64,000 bases of DNA from Limonium bicolor. Taxonomy: Eukaryota > Streptophyta > Magnoliopsida > Caryophyllales > Plumbaginaceae. The stretch lies in NCBI GenBank assembly GCA_023374045.1, contig CM041777.1:105602046-105666045 (forward strand), written 5' to 3'. The notes beneath the pieces are model-generated. The model saw only the letters and a program-made list of their open reading frames with translations. It was not told the DNA's origin and did not search any database. A program made the position numbers and the translations under genes. Shown here piece after piece: positions 11,800-22,499 of this stretch (position 1 is the first letter of the stretch; each line of letters starts with the position of its first letter).

Positions 11800-12349
11800 A
11801 GTAACACAGAATAAACAAATGAAGGAAGATCGGGGTGTGTGTGCTACCGGTTCGAATAGGTGGACGGGAAGGAGAAGGTAGTTATAAGTGGTGGATTGGT
11901 GATGTGGAGGGGAAAGGAGAATGTCGGGACCGAACTTGTAGATGGGGGCGTGGTGGCGATGCGGCTGGAAGGGGTGGGTTGCTGTGGCGGCGATGTAAAG
12001 GTGGGTATGGAGCACGGGAATCGACGACGGTAAAGGCATCGAGGCAACTGGAAATCGCAAGGGGAAAGGCCACAAGTGGTGCGAGGATGGCGATGGGGTG
12101 TGGTGGTTGTCGGGTGAGAATGGTGTATGCGGGGTGGCCGACGGAGATGGTAGGTGACTAGGCTAGGGAAGAAGGCGGCAGAACGGTGAAGTGGTGGGTG
12201 TCGGGTGAGTGGTGCGCAGTCGACGAAGCATGGAGGTGGTGGTGGGGGCGATGTCGGTCGGGGGACTGGGCCGCAGCGCGAGGTAGAAGAAGGAAGTAGA
12301 TTTAGGGATTTAGACTCACGCGCCCCTCTTTTGTTTCTACAGAAAACCT
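11800..12349 (-). other. Athila leader upstream of the extra gene, C-rich on the - strand
   Basis: The sequence is pyrimidine-rich on the - strand (many CACC/CCAC runs) with long open but low-complexity frames on both strands. These overlapping frames have Pro/His/Ser- or Gly-rich composition and look like shadows of base bias. It probably serves as leader of the extra gene's transcript. Confidence 0.4.
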
Positions 12350-12604
12350 GGTCCGGGTTTGCAAACAAGTACGCAAACCCGGACCACACTCAAAATAGGC
12401 TAGTAGCTGCTCCGCGCATATGGTCCGGGTTTGCAAACCAATACGCAAACCCGGACCACCTCCAAAAATAGGCAGTAAGTAACGCGACCTCCTGGTCCGG
12501 GTTTGCAAACCTGCACCTTAACCCGGACCACCTCTCAAACGTCCCAGTAGCTTCGCCAAATATATGGTCCGGGTTTGCAAACCAGGATACAAACCCGGAC
12601 CACC
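12350..12604. repeat. Four-hairpin array inside the Athila element
   Basis: Four hairpins with the same GGTCCGGGTTTGC...AAACCCGGACC arms as those in the LTRs start about 71-73 bp apart (near 12350, 12421, 12494, 12566). The third has a diverged right arm. The remaining stretch to the pol stop at 12852 is AT-rich and has no gene. The array lies directly upstream of the extra gene on the - strand, where a second promoter might be. Confidence 0.85.
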
Positions 12605-12851
12605 CTCAGAAGTGGTCAGAAACTAAAACCTACAACTGTTGTCCCTCCACACTTCTAAATTTACCTTCAAAACGATGAAAAACTAAACAAAACATGTCTA
12701 ACAAACACATTGGTCTAAGAATAATGAATGAAAAACAACAAAAATTACGAGAAATAAACAAAAGCAAAAATAGTAAAACTCACAAAATTGGGTTGTCTCC
12801 CAGCCAGCCGTCCGTCTTTTCGGTCTTTGGCTAGACTGTGCAACTGTTTAA

Positions 12852-15800
12852 TCAGTATGGAGGATCAAGGACCGTAATCACCGAATGGACTTCAGCGATG
12901 TCGCCACTGAGATAGTGCTTCAGCTGAGACCCGTTGACTTTGAATGTCTCCCCTTCTGTATTAATTAGACCGATGGCTCCATAAGGCAAGACACTTGTCA
13001 CTGTGAACGGTCCAAACCAACGAGACTTCAACTTCCCTGGAAATAGTTTCAGACGGGAGTTGAATAGAAGAACCTTATCCCCAACGTGAAACTTACGCTT
13101 GACCAACAGCTTATCATGCCACCGCTTCGTTTTCTCCTTATAGATCTTGGCGTTCTCATAAGCTTCCTCTCTAAACTCCTCCAGATCACACAGCTGTAAC
13201 TTACGCTTCTCACCAGCCTTTTGTAGATCAAAATTTAATGCCTTAATTTCCCAAAAAGACTTGTGCTCTAATTCCACAGGTAAGTGACACGCCTTGCCAT
13301 AAACCAACTTGTATGGGGACATACCTAAAGGTGTTTTAAAGGCAGTGCGGTATGCCCACAAGGCGTCATCTAACTTAAGGGACCAATCTCGCCTTGAGGA
13401 TGTGACAGATTTCTGGAGGATCCACTTAAGTTACCTGTTGGTGATCTCGGCTTGCCCGTTCGTTTGCGGATGATACGGTAGAGAGACCTTATGTCGTACA
13501 CCATACTTCTGCAGAAGAGCTTCAAACTGTTTGTTGCAGAAGTGTGTGCCTCCGTCACTAATGATTGCTCGTGGGACACCAAATCGGGTAAAGGTATTCC
13601 TCTTTAAAAACTTAAGCACCACTCTTGCATCATTGGTAGGTGCTGCTATTGCTTCAGCCCACTTGGTGACATAATCTACTGCTACCAAGATGTAGAGGTT
13701 ACCTTGAGATGATGGGAACAGTCCCATGAAATCAATGCCCCAAAGATCAAATGGCTCAACCTCCAAGATCGAATTCAATGGCATCTTGTGACGTCTGGAT
13801 AAATTCCCCTGCCTCTGACATTGATCACAAGTGGAAACAAATTGATAACAGTCCTTATTCAAATTCTTCCAAAAGAAGCTAGCCTCCAAAACTTTCGCGG
13901 CTGTCCTAGCCGGACCAAAATGACCCCCTGCTTCTCTAGAATGACAATGCGTCAGGATGTCTCCAGCCTCCTCCTCAGAAACGCACCGACGAATCATACC
14001 ATATGCACAGACCTTGAACAGAAACGGGTCATCCCAAAGGTAATGCTTGACCGTGGAGAAAAACTTCTTCTTCTGCTGATATGACAACTCTGGAGGAACG
14101 ATGCCCTTAGCTAGGAAGTTTGCAATATCAGCATACCAAGGGTCCGTGGAATGACCGATCATGTAGACATACTCATAAGGGAAATACTCATTGATCGGCC
14201 TGCCATCATCTGGAACTTCCATACGGGATAAGTGATCCGCCACTCCATTCTGCGCTCCAGGTTTGTCTCTAATCTCAATGTCAAATTCCTGCAAAAGTAA
14301 AATCCATCTAATCAAACGAGGTTTAGCGTCAACCTTTCCAAAGAGATACCTGAGAGCGGAATGGTCGGTGTGCACAATGACTTTGCTGCCAATAATGTAC
14401 GGTCGAAACTTATCGCATGCAAAGACAATTGCCAGCAGCTCCTTCTCCATTGTGGCTTAGTTCTTCTGCGCCTCATTCATAGTCTTACTAGCATAGTAGA
14501 CTATCCTCAATACCTTGTCATGCCTCTGACCCAAAGCTGCTCCCAATGCGTAATCGCTGGCATCACACATAATCTCAAAAGGTAACGACCAATCAGGAGC
14601 AACAATAATAGGTGCAGAAACCAATTTAGCTTTAAGTGAATTAAACGCATCTAAGCACTCTTTTGTAAACTCAAATTTAGCATCCTTAAGTAACAAAGCG
14701 CAAAGAGGCTTAGAGATCTTAGAGAAATCCTTAACAAAACGCCTATAAAAACCTGCGTGACCGAGAAAACTCCGGACATCCTTTACCGACGATGGTGGTG
14801 GCAGCTGCTATATTACTTCAACCTTGGCTTTGTCGACCTCGATCCCTTTCCTAGAAATCCTATGTCCGAGCACGATGCCTTCCTGCACCATGAAATGGCA
14901 CTTCTCCCAATTGAGCAACAAGTTAGTTTCCCTGCATCCGGCTAAGATTAAATCCAAGTCTCTCAAACATGAATCAAAAGTCGGTCCAAAGACAGAAAAA
15001 TCATCCATAAAGATTTCGATGCACTTTTCAATAAAATCAGCAAAAATAGCAGTCATGCATCGTTGAAAAGTGCCTGGTGCATTAAATAAACCAAAAGGCA
15101 TGCGTCGATAAGCATAAGTACCATACGGACATGTAAAAGTGGTTTTCTCCTGATCTTCCTTAGCAATTGGAATCTGAAAACAACCGGAGTAACCATCTAA
15201 GAAACAATAATATTCTTGTCCTACAAGCCTTTCTAGCATCTGGTCAATAAAGGGAAGGGGGAAGTGGTCTTTCCTAGTGGCGACATTTAACTTTCTATAA
15301 TCAATACAAACTCTATGCCCAGTAATAGTACGCTGAGGAACTAATTCACCTCTATCATTAGATACCACAATTAAACCTCCCTTCTTAGGTACTACCTGTG
15401 TAGGACTTACCCATTCACTGTCAAAAATTGGGTAGATTATACCTGCATCCAATAGCTTGATAACCTCCTTCTTAACTACCTCTTTCATGCGCGGGTTCAG
15501 TCTTCGCTGGGGCTGTCTCAATGGCTTGTAATCCTCCTCAAGATAAATGCGGTGGGTGCAAAACGTAGGAGAAATACCTTTGATATCAGCAATGGACCAT
15601 CTTAATGCTTCTTTGTTCCTCTTTAAAATCTGCAACAAAGCTTCCTCCTGCTCATTGGTTAAACTCTTAGAAATAATAACAGGTAAATCAGGTGGAGGAA
15701 CTAAGAAAGCATATTTAAGGTGACTAGGAAGAGGTTTAAGTTCAAGAGAAGGTGGTGATTCCACAGAGGGAGCTAGCGTCTTTGGAACTCGGTCCAGCGG

Positions 15801-16631
15801 TTCCTCCTCGATTCTGTGGTTCTTCCTATATGGTCTCCCAGCAGAAAGCTGAAATGCTATAGCAGAAACCTCGAAGTCATCATGAGTGGTTTCTATGGAA
15901 TCTACCAAGCACTTCTCCAATGCATCCAGCTCCGTGGGGCTGTACGAATAGTCCTGCATCAAAGTGTCAATACAATCTAAGCTGAAACAAGCATGAACAT
16001 CAGAAGGATGGGTAGCAGCCTTGGTCATATCAAATACAAGTTGCTCATCATGTAACCGCAATATAATCTTCCCTCCTTCGACATCAATAAGGGTCCTTGC
16101 TGTTCGCATGAATGGTCGACCTAAAATAAGCGGTACTACCTTGTCCTCCTCCATGTCTAAAATAACAAAGTCAGCAGGGAAAGCAAAAGTACCAACCGAA
16201 ACAATTAAATCTCTTACCACCCCTCTAGGTAGGATAATTGACCTATCAGCTAATTGCAAAGTAATTCGTGTAGGTTCACACTCTCCTAAACCAAGCTTTA
16301 AATACATAGATAAGGGCATCAAATTAATACTCGCACCTAAATCACGTAAACCCTTACCACAATTCACATTACCTATCGCGCAAGGTATGACCGGAGTACC
16401 TAGATCATCAAGCTTAGGTGGAAGCTTCTTCGAAAGAACAGCTGAAACGCTCTCGGTAAGCTGCACAGTATCTTTCTCCACTAAAGATCGTCTGTTGGAC
16501 AGGATGTCCTTCATGAACTTGGCATATATCGGCATCTGCTTCAAAGCTTCAGAAAAAGGGATGTTAATGGTTAGTTTCTTAAAGATAGTTAAAAACTTAC
16601 CAAACTGCTCATCCAAGTCTCTCTTCTTCAA
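12852..16631 (-). pseudogene. Athila pol: protease, reverse transcriptase, RNase H, integrase (pseudogene)
   Basis: The polyprotein would cleave, reverse-transcribe and integrate the element. In order: protease (DLGASINLMP near 16340; ILGRPFMRT), reverse transcriptase (VCIDYRKLN, MPFGLFNAPGTFQ, and FMDD in place of YMDD, about 15000-15600), RNase H ([24 protein letters not shown]), integrase zinc finger ([17 protein letters not shown]) and core ([20 protein letters not shown]), and a GPF-type C-terminal module ([11 protein letters not shown]). No chromodomain is seen, as expected for Athila. In-frame stops interrupt it: TAG near 14808, TAA near 14457 and TAA near 13431. Each falls in an otherwise conserved context, so these are point mutations. 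Confidence 0.92.
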
Positions 16632-18313
16632 CCGGTTTGGAAAAGGAACCGGCGCTTCAGCAACTGCTCATTGTGGAGGTGTGGAAGTCTTAGGAGTCTT
16701 GCTAATTGCCACCTCCTCTTCAGCTGGTTCCTCCTGAGAACCTGCTGGTGTAGTTTCTTCATTCTGCTCATCATTAGGAAGGGAAACCTCAGCTTCAGGG
16801 ACCACCGGGTCAAGCTGTGTACCACTCCTCAACGTGATTGCCTTGGCATGCTCTCTCGGATTCTACTCTGACTGACTAGGCAAGGAACCCAAAGGACGCT
16901 GAGCCAACTGCTGAGATATCTGAGACAGCTGAGTCTCGATGTTTCTATTGAACGTCCTTTGATCATTGTTGAAAGTTCTCTGCTCCTGATTGAAAGCTTC
17001 CAGCTCATTAAATTTCTTGGTGTTAACCGTGATGAAGTCATTCATTCTGGCCAGAACTTCATCCATACTAGAAGACGCTCCAGCACCCGAATTCTGTGCT
17101 TGCTGATTCTGCAGTGGTTGCTTCTGATAAGAGGAATTATACTGCTGTTGGGGTCTCTGATTGTAATTGCTGTTACCGCCAGCTTGGTAACGATTCTGCT
17201 GCTGAGAATGGTAACCCGGGTTGCCTTGATTCCCAAAATAATTACCCGGTCTGTTACCAACATAATTCGCTGCCTCTTCTTGTGGTGGAGCACACTGGCA
17301 CATGTTAGAAGCCCTGCCACAATATTCGCAAGGTGGATAACCCTCAGGAGCAGCTGCTGCATTTGACTGCGGGTTCATCACTGCACACATACGCTCAAAA
17401 TGCTTCGACATTGCTTCTATCTTGGCAGCCGGAAAAGTGTTCGAATCCACTTCATAAACACCAGCAGTCTTCTTCGGTGCAGCTTCTCCGGCTCTCGTAC
17501 CTCCCCACTGATTAGCTGCTGTAGTAATAGTCTCTAACAGCTCCTGATTCTTGCAATGGACAGCTCCATTAAACTTCCTCCAGCGCATGTATCGACCAGC
17601 AACCGGCTAGAAGGGTCCAAGTCCTTGTAAAACGACTGCAGCACAACCTCTTCTCCTAGTCCGTGATGCGGTACTTTCCTTACTATCCCCTTAAACCGCT
17701 CCCAAGCTTCAGACAAGGTCTCACCGGCAAACTGCTTGAAGTTGGTAATTTCACCTCGCATGGTCAACATCCGCGAGGGTGGAAAATATTTCGCCAGGAA
17801 TGCATTAGCCAACTCTTCCCAAGTAGTAATACTGTCAGGCGCCAGTGAGTTTAACCACTCAGCTGCTCTATCCCTCAGGGAGAACCGAAACCGAGTGAGC
17901 CGAGCAACCTCCTGTGAAGCCGGTGTCGAACACGCTCCTACCAATCTCAGGAATGTAGTGAGGTGGACATTTGGGTCTTCCGTAATTGTCCCGCTGAACT
18001 GAGGTGCGTTCATCACCATGTTCACGTAGTGGGTCTTGAACTGCCACTACACTCTTACTGGCAATGCAGGAATCACTATCGGCGACACTAACCCTTCAAC
18101 ACTTGGACAGGTGTAGTCCCTCATCTGCCTCTGGTTGTTTGCCATGTTAGCTTCTGGTTGAACGTCCGGTACCTCCCCGACAACAGGTGGTTCAGGGACC
18201 TTCTCTTCAGCCGGTGGATCCAGATTCAAATCCCTACGAAGCTGTCTTGCGAATATCTCGATCTCGAGATTGAGCTCGAACTCCGGTTCACCTATAGAGC
18301 GGGTTTTAACCAT
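16632..18313 (-). pseudogene. Athila gag region (pseudogene)
   Basis: Gag forms the particle that packages element RNA. The start ATG at 18313 (MVKTRSIGEPEFEL) follows the long leader. The gag core carries the family pattern DPNVHLTTFLRLVG, WLNSLAPDSITTWEEL, FKQFAGETLSEAWERFKG and PHHGL. A Gln/Asn-rich linker and a weak, incomplete zinc-knuckle-like motif (CEYCGRASNMCQC) follow. Breaks: TAG at 18047-18049, a frameshift near 17560, TAG at 16863-16865 and TGA near 16670. The open frame continues into protease without a clear boundary. Confidence 0.88.
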
Positions 18314-18961
18314 AAACCGTAAGTTAGTAAACTGAAGCTGTAATAACGTAAACTAAAAGAACAGTAGCAATTAAATTAAAACAACCAAAAACTAGAAAGA
18401 GATAAAAAGAAATTAACTCACACAATAATCAGATAAAAATCCCAATGACTAAACACAGAATATTCGAAATTAAGAAATAAAATCTAGAAGATAAAAGAAA
18501 ATCTGAAACAAAATCAAACTAGAAATAAAATAATAAAACGAACAAGATCTACCAAAGAAAACGTGGAATTCTAGCTAATCACATTAAAGATAAACTAATC
18601 TAGTACGCATTAGAAGATAGTCCAGATCAATGTGAACGTTAAAAACAGAACAATAGTAAATCCTAATTGCTAATCGGAAAAGCGGTAACACGCGAACAAA
18701 TTAAACACTACTGCAGATGTTAACAACTAAACACTAACTAAACTAATCTAAACGAATCAAAAACAAAGGAAGGATTAAATAGAACGAAGATTAGTGACCT
18801 AATGAATCGACTAGTACTAGCGAACGAAATAACAAAACGAAACAGAAAAGATTAAATAAAACGTGAATGTTAAAACAGAACAGAATTCGCAAATCAGAAC
18901 TAAACTAAACAAAAAAAATAAAAATCAAAGAAAAATAAAGACTAAACTAAATAACCGTGCC
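18314..18961 (-). other. Athila untranslated leader
   Basis: A stretch of 650 bp between primer site and gag ATG, strongly A-rich on the + strand, with no coding frame. It would hold packaging and dimerisation signals of the genomic RNA; none can be named by eye. Confidence 0.6.
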
Positions 18962-18979
18962 TCCCCGGCAACGGCGCCA
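18962..18979 (-). other. Primer binding site, tRNA-Asp type
   Basis: On the - strand it reads TGGCGCCGTTGCCGGGGA, complementary to the 3' end of plant tRNA-Asp, a few bases inside the 5' LTR. This is the primer site usual in Athila elements. Confidence 0.9.
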
Positions 18980-19865
18980 AAAACTTGTTGGGGTTAAAAC
19001 CTAACGGCAAGTGTACCGGTCAAGTCTAGCAAGTTTTAATAGAGAGTATTCCCTAAGTATCGAACCAGAGGAGGCGATGTCTAGTTTTAATCTTTACTAA
19101 CCGGAAAAGAAATAAAAAGACTAAATAACAAATTAAAACAGGAAATTGGGGGGGTTTTGATTTGATGATTAATAAAAACTATAAACAGATTGTAAAACAG
19201 TAAAGAGCAAGGAAATAATTGTTTGAAACTGATTGGGAAAGAAATCCCGGTTTACTACTTCTCCCTAAATCTGCAATTCCTATCCCTAAGTGATTTCCAA
19301 GACAATTCTGAGTAAAACCCTAGAACAAAGATAATTTACCTCCGGTCTCCCGCTTAGCAAATTCTAGTTAGCAAAGACCGAATTCTAACTCTCGTTACGA
19401 ACCCACTGTTAACTAACCGCCTTAAGAACAATCTATATTATCGGTCAATTAGCAATTTAGAGGAATTACCATCTCTAAACTAACCGGTTATTTCCCTGTA
19501 TTCAATTAAAAGCCGCAGTCGTCACATATAATCTAACAAAATACTAATCTTTATAATTGGCCAGATTATAACGATTAAAGAAATTAAGCAAGGAAAATAA
19601 CTTTACTCAATAGAATTGCAGTAAATCACAAAGGAACAAGAATAGTCAATTTAGGGATACATAAGCAAAACTGTAGTGAGTAGTAATAAAGAACAAGAAG
19701 AAACTCTGTTCTGAGACTTCTGGTAAAGTCTCCGTGTTGAACTCCCTTCTCTTCTCTGCTCCAAACTCCCGATCAGAAATCAATCTCAAAATATGCTAAC
19801 TCTCTGTGTTGTAACGTGACTGTTTTTGGTGTATCCAAGCATATCTCTCACGTTGGCAAGCCTCT

Positions 19866-19874
19866 CCTTTTATA
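19866..19874 (-). promoter_or_regulatory. TATA box of the Athila 5' LTR
   Basis: TATAAAAGG on the - strand, conserved in the 3' LTR at 8575-8583. It lies about 105 bp downstream of the nearest hairpin in the direction of transcription. Confidence 0.65.
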
Positions 19875-19979
19875 AGAATGAGAATTCTATCTTTAATCTC
19901 TTCCTTTATACACGCGGCACTTAAAGATAAATAATAAAACTCAGTTATTTCGAAACAGATCTCCGGCGCTCCGCTTATA

Positions 19980-20164
19980 TTGGTCCGGGTTTGCAAACAA
20001 GTACACAAACCCGGACCACCACTAAAACTTGGTAGAAGGTTCTCGCTTGAGGATGGTCCGGGTTTGCAAACAAGTACATAAACCCGGACCACGTCTGAAA
20101 CTAGGCAGAGAGATCTTCGACGAGATGGTCCGGGTTTACAAAGTAGGATACAAACCCGGACCAT
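19980..20164. repeat. Three-hairpin array in the Athila 5' LTR
   Basis: Same three GGTCCGGGTTTGC/ACCCGGACC hairpins as in the 3' LTR, at the same spacing of 72-73 bp. Two hairpins differ from the 3' LTR copies by single bases in the arms or loop. In the first hairpin, where the 3' LTR copy is GGTCTGGGTTT, this copy keeps the paired arm. Confidence 0.85.
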
Positions 20165-20418
20165 CAATAAAACACGGCAGTAGTAGATGAAATTCAGCCT
20201 TTGACTCTGGTTTGACTTCCACTTGTTGCCTCAACCTCTAAAATCTTCATTTAAGCACTTTGTTGAGCATTTTATCCTGAAAACATATCAAATCGATCAT
20301 TGGAGACAAATATAACAATAAAGTGTAAATAAAGCATTAAGGAGGGAAGTTAATGTCATAATGTAGATAATTAAGCATGAATTAGCCTAGTAAACTCAGA
20401 TAAATTCCCGACTTATCA

Positions 20419-20995
20419 AAGACTAAAGAAGATCAAGAGTTCAAAGTGTGCAGTAAATGTCTATTTTTAGTTTTAAACAGCAGGGATTTTCCATATACAC
20501 TAACATTGTCTATCATTTCCACTAATTAATTCAGAACAATAGTTTTATTGAAGATCTTCTACTAGACTGCAAGAGTGATGAGGAAATACTAAAGAAGATC
20601 AAGACTTCAAAGTGTGCAGTAAATGTCTATTTTTAGTGTTAAACAGCAGGGATTTTCCATATACACTATCATTGTCTATCATTTCCACCGATTCCACTAA
20701 TTAATTCAGAACAATAGTTCTATTGAAGATCTTCTACTAGACTGCAAGAGTGATGAGGAAAGACTAAAGAAGATCAAGACTTCAAAGTGTGCAGTAAATG
20801 TCTATTTTAAGTTTTAAACAACAGGGATTTTCCATATACACTAACATTGTCTATCATTTCTACCGATTCCACTAATTAATTCAGAACAATAGTTCTATTG
20901 AAGATCTTCTACTAGACTACAAGAGTGATGAGGAAAGACTAAAGAAGAACAAGACTTCAAAGTGTGTAGTAAATGTCTATTTTTAGTGCTAATTG
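20419..20995. repeat. Tandem repeat of about 175 bp, right part
   Basis: It begins with the AAGAC target duplication and continues the array cut by Athila. The marker TCCACTAATTAATTC recurs at 20518, 20693 and 20868, exactly 175 bp apart. Together with 7400-7647 there are about five units. One unit lacks 9 bp (CCGATTCCA-type segment) near 20515. No gene lies in it. Confidence 0.85.
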
Positions 20996-21800
20996 TGGAT
21001 TATATTTAGTGAATTCTTTTAAAAACAACGAGATCGGTTTGTCGTCAGAGATTGCTCAAAAAAAATGTTTTTTTTACAAATGAGAATGTATACATGTTTG
21101 AAACATATTTTCAGGACTTCAAAAGCGATTTTACTTCGGAGTTACATACTTTGACAACTGATGCCCGAAATGCATTCCACAATCCTCAAATGACTAACAT
21201 GAAAACCCTAATTGGAGGGTAAATGGCACAACTTATTCGACACACGCATCATTTTAAATCCCAGAACAATTAACAATTCAAATGACTAACACGAAAACCC
21301 TAATTCGGGGGTAGATCGTACATAAAAAGAAGAAATCTGATACATTTTGACAGGAGAAGTGAGAGGATGAACAATGGCGTTAGGAATTCGTCTTATTTTT
21401 AGTGCTAATTGTGGGTACGATAGCCCTTTAGTGTATCATGATTCTCGTGGATTCTATTTAGTGAATTCTTTTAAGAACAACGAGTTCGGTTTGTCGTCGG
21501 AGATTGCTCAAAAAATGTTTTTTTTACAAATGAAATTGTATACATCTTTGAAACATATTTTCAGGACTTCAAAAGTGAGATCGGTTTGTCGTCGGAGATT
21601 GCTGGAAAAAATGTTTTTTTAAACAATTGAAATTGTATACATCTTTGAAACATATTTTCAGGACTTCAAAAGTGAGATCGGTTTGTCGTCGGAGATTGCT
21701 CAAAAAAATGTTTTTTTTAAACAAATAAAATTGTATACAACTTTGAAACATATTTTCAGGACTTCAAAACCGATTCTATTTTGGAGTTTCATTTTCAAAC
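20996..21800. repeat. Diverged repeats of about 96 bp in the MULE interior
   Basis: A unit containing TCGGTTTGTCGTCGGAGATT, a T-run, then GAAACATATTTTCAGGACTTC occurs at about 21482, 21577 and 21674, with an older copy near 21030. A second repeat (TTATTCGACACACRCATCATTTTAAATCC) occurs at 21229 and 21838. The area separates the 3' ends of the two convergent MULE genes. Confidence 0.75.
21374..21622 (+). CDS. Short open frame of unknown meaning, overlapping the 96-bp repeats
   Basis: An 82-codon frame starts MALGIRLIFSANCGYDSP and runs into the repeat units. The first 50 residues are not low-complexity. I do not recognise the protein. It may be the remains of a third MULE gene or an exon from which the 96-bp repeats grew by slippage; it may also be chance. 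A shortened copy of its middle (TTTAGTGAATTCTTTTAA) occurs near 21005. Confidence 0.3.
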   Translation: MALGIRLIFSANCGYDSPLVYHDSRGFYLVNSFKNNEFGLSSEIAQKMFFLQMKLYTSLKHIFRTSKVRSVCRRRLLEKMFF

Positions 21801-21940
21801 AACATTGTTCACACGTCATTTATCATAATGTTACAACTTATTCGACACACACATCATTTTAAATCCAACACAATTAACAATTCTGTTGACTACCAGTACA
21901 TGAAATCCAAATGTGGTTGCCCTAATCAAGTCGGGGGACG

Positions 21941-22378
21941 TCATCTCCTCGTACTAGCCCTGTAGCGTGCATTGTGTTCCCTACGGTCCGCCTCAGCCCT
22001 GCTTCGTATTACATCGGGGTCTTTGAAGTCTGAATCATCTTCATACTTCACAAGAATCCTAACTCTTTCCATTATTTCTCCAAGGTCTAAGTAGTTCTGC
22101 AACATCATGCGTACGTCCGCATTGGTTAGTATATCGACGATAGAGTCGTTGTACAGATCTTGGTTCTTCCTAAGATAGACAATGGAAAAGACGTTGAGCT
22201 GATGATTATCAAAATATGATCTGACAATTTGATTTAATGACGCTGTTAGATGGTTAACACTTCTTGGAGTTCTAATTTCTGCATTGATCACTGCCCATCC
22301 CGGAGCACGTTGGAACCGTGCCCCATATTCATTAAGTGCGGTGTAATGGTTCATGTGAATTGCAAAGGGAATTGACAT
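21941..22378 (-). CDS. Small unknown gene in the MULE (145 codons)
   Basis: An uninterrupted frame from ATG (22378) to stop; unlike its neighbours it has no stop or frameshift. It starts MSIPFAIHMNHYTALNEYG and has a helical, acidic middle (LGEIMERVRILVKYEDDSDF) and a basic end (RREHNARYRASTRR). A good splice acceptor (TCATTAG) sits directly before the ATG, so it may be the last exon of a longer transcript, possibly of the PMD gene upstream on the same strand. No family recognised. Its intactness beside broken neighbours is notable, though the frame is short. Confidence 0.5.
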   Translation of the reverse strand: MSIPFAIHMNHYTALNEYGARFQRAPGWAVINAEIRTPRSVNHLTASLNQIVRSYFDNHQLNVFSIVYLRKNQDLYNDSIVDILTNADVRMMLQNYLDLGEIMERVRILVKYEDDSDFKDPDVIRSRAEADRREHNARYRASTRR

Positions 22379-22499
22379 CCTAATGACATAAACAAGAATG
22401 AATTATTTAAAAAGAAAATAAACATACATTAAAAATACAAAAAGCACACTAGTTTAAGCATTAGTACAGAATGTTCAAAAACAACATCAACTAATAAGT

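Larger units (their letters stand above)
7648..20418 (-). mobile_element. Complete Athila-type Ty3/gypsy retrotransposon, 12.8 kb
   Basis: Two LTRs starting TGTTGGGG and ending CTTATCA (7648-9127 and 18986-20418) flank gag, pol and an extra gene on the - strand. The 5-bp target duplication AAGAC is perfect (7643-7647 and 20419-20423). A primer site complementary to tRNA-Asp sits inside the 5' LTR and a purine tract inside the 3' LTR. Domain order is gag-PR-RT-RNaseH-INT-extra ORF, with DLGASINLMP protease and FMDD reverse transcriptase motifs typical of Athila. At least six stops and several frameshifts make it non-autonomous. It interrupts the 175-bp repeats inside the MULE, so it is younger than both. 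Confidence 0.93.
18986..20418 (-). repeat. Athila 5' LTR (1433 bp)
   Basis: Starts TGTTGGGG and ends CTTATCA on the + strand. It is nearly identical to 7648-9127 apart from scattered substitutions and a 47-bp gap, so the insertion is not very recent but is still well preserved. Confidence 0.95.

Noticed and set aside
11657..12471. Overlapping long frames on both strands of a C-rich leader.
   Set aside because: Low-complexity composition and mutual overlap point to base bias rather than coding.
16021..16737. A 238-codon frame on + opposite the Athila protease.
   Set aside because: It is the antisense shadow of a well-supported pol domain.
12852..18313. Endogenous pararetrovirus as the source of the RT-containing frames.
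   Set aside because: LTRs, integrase, a target duplication and Athila domain order are all present; no movement-protein motif was noticed.
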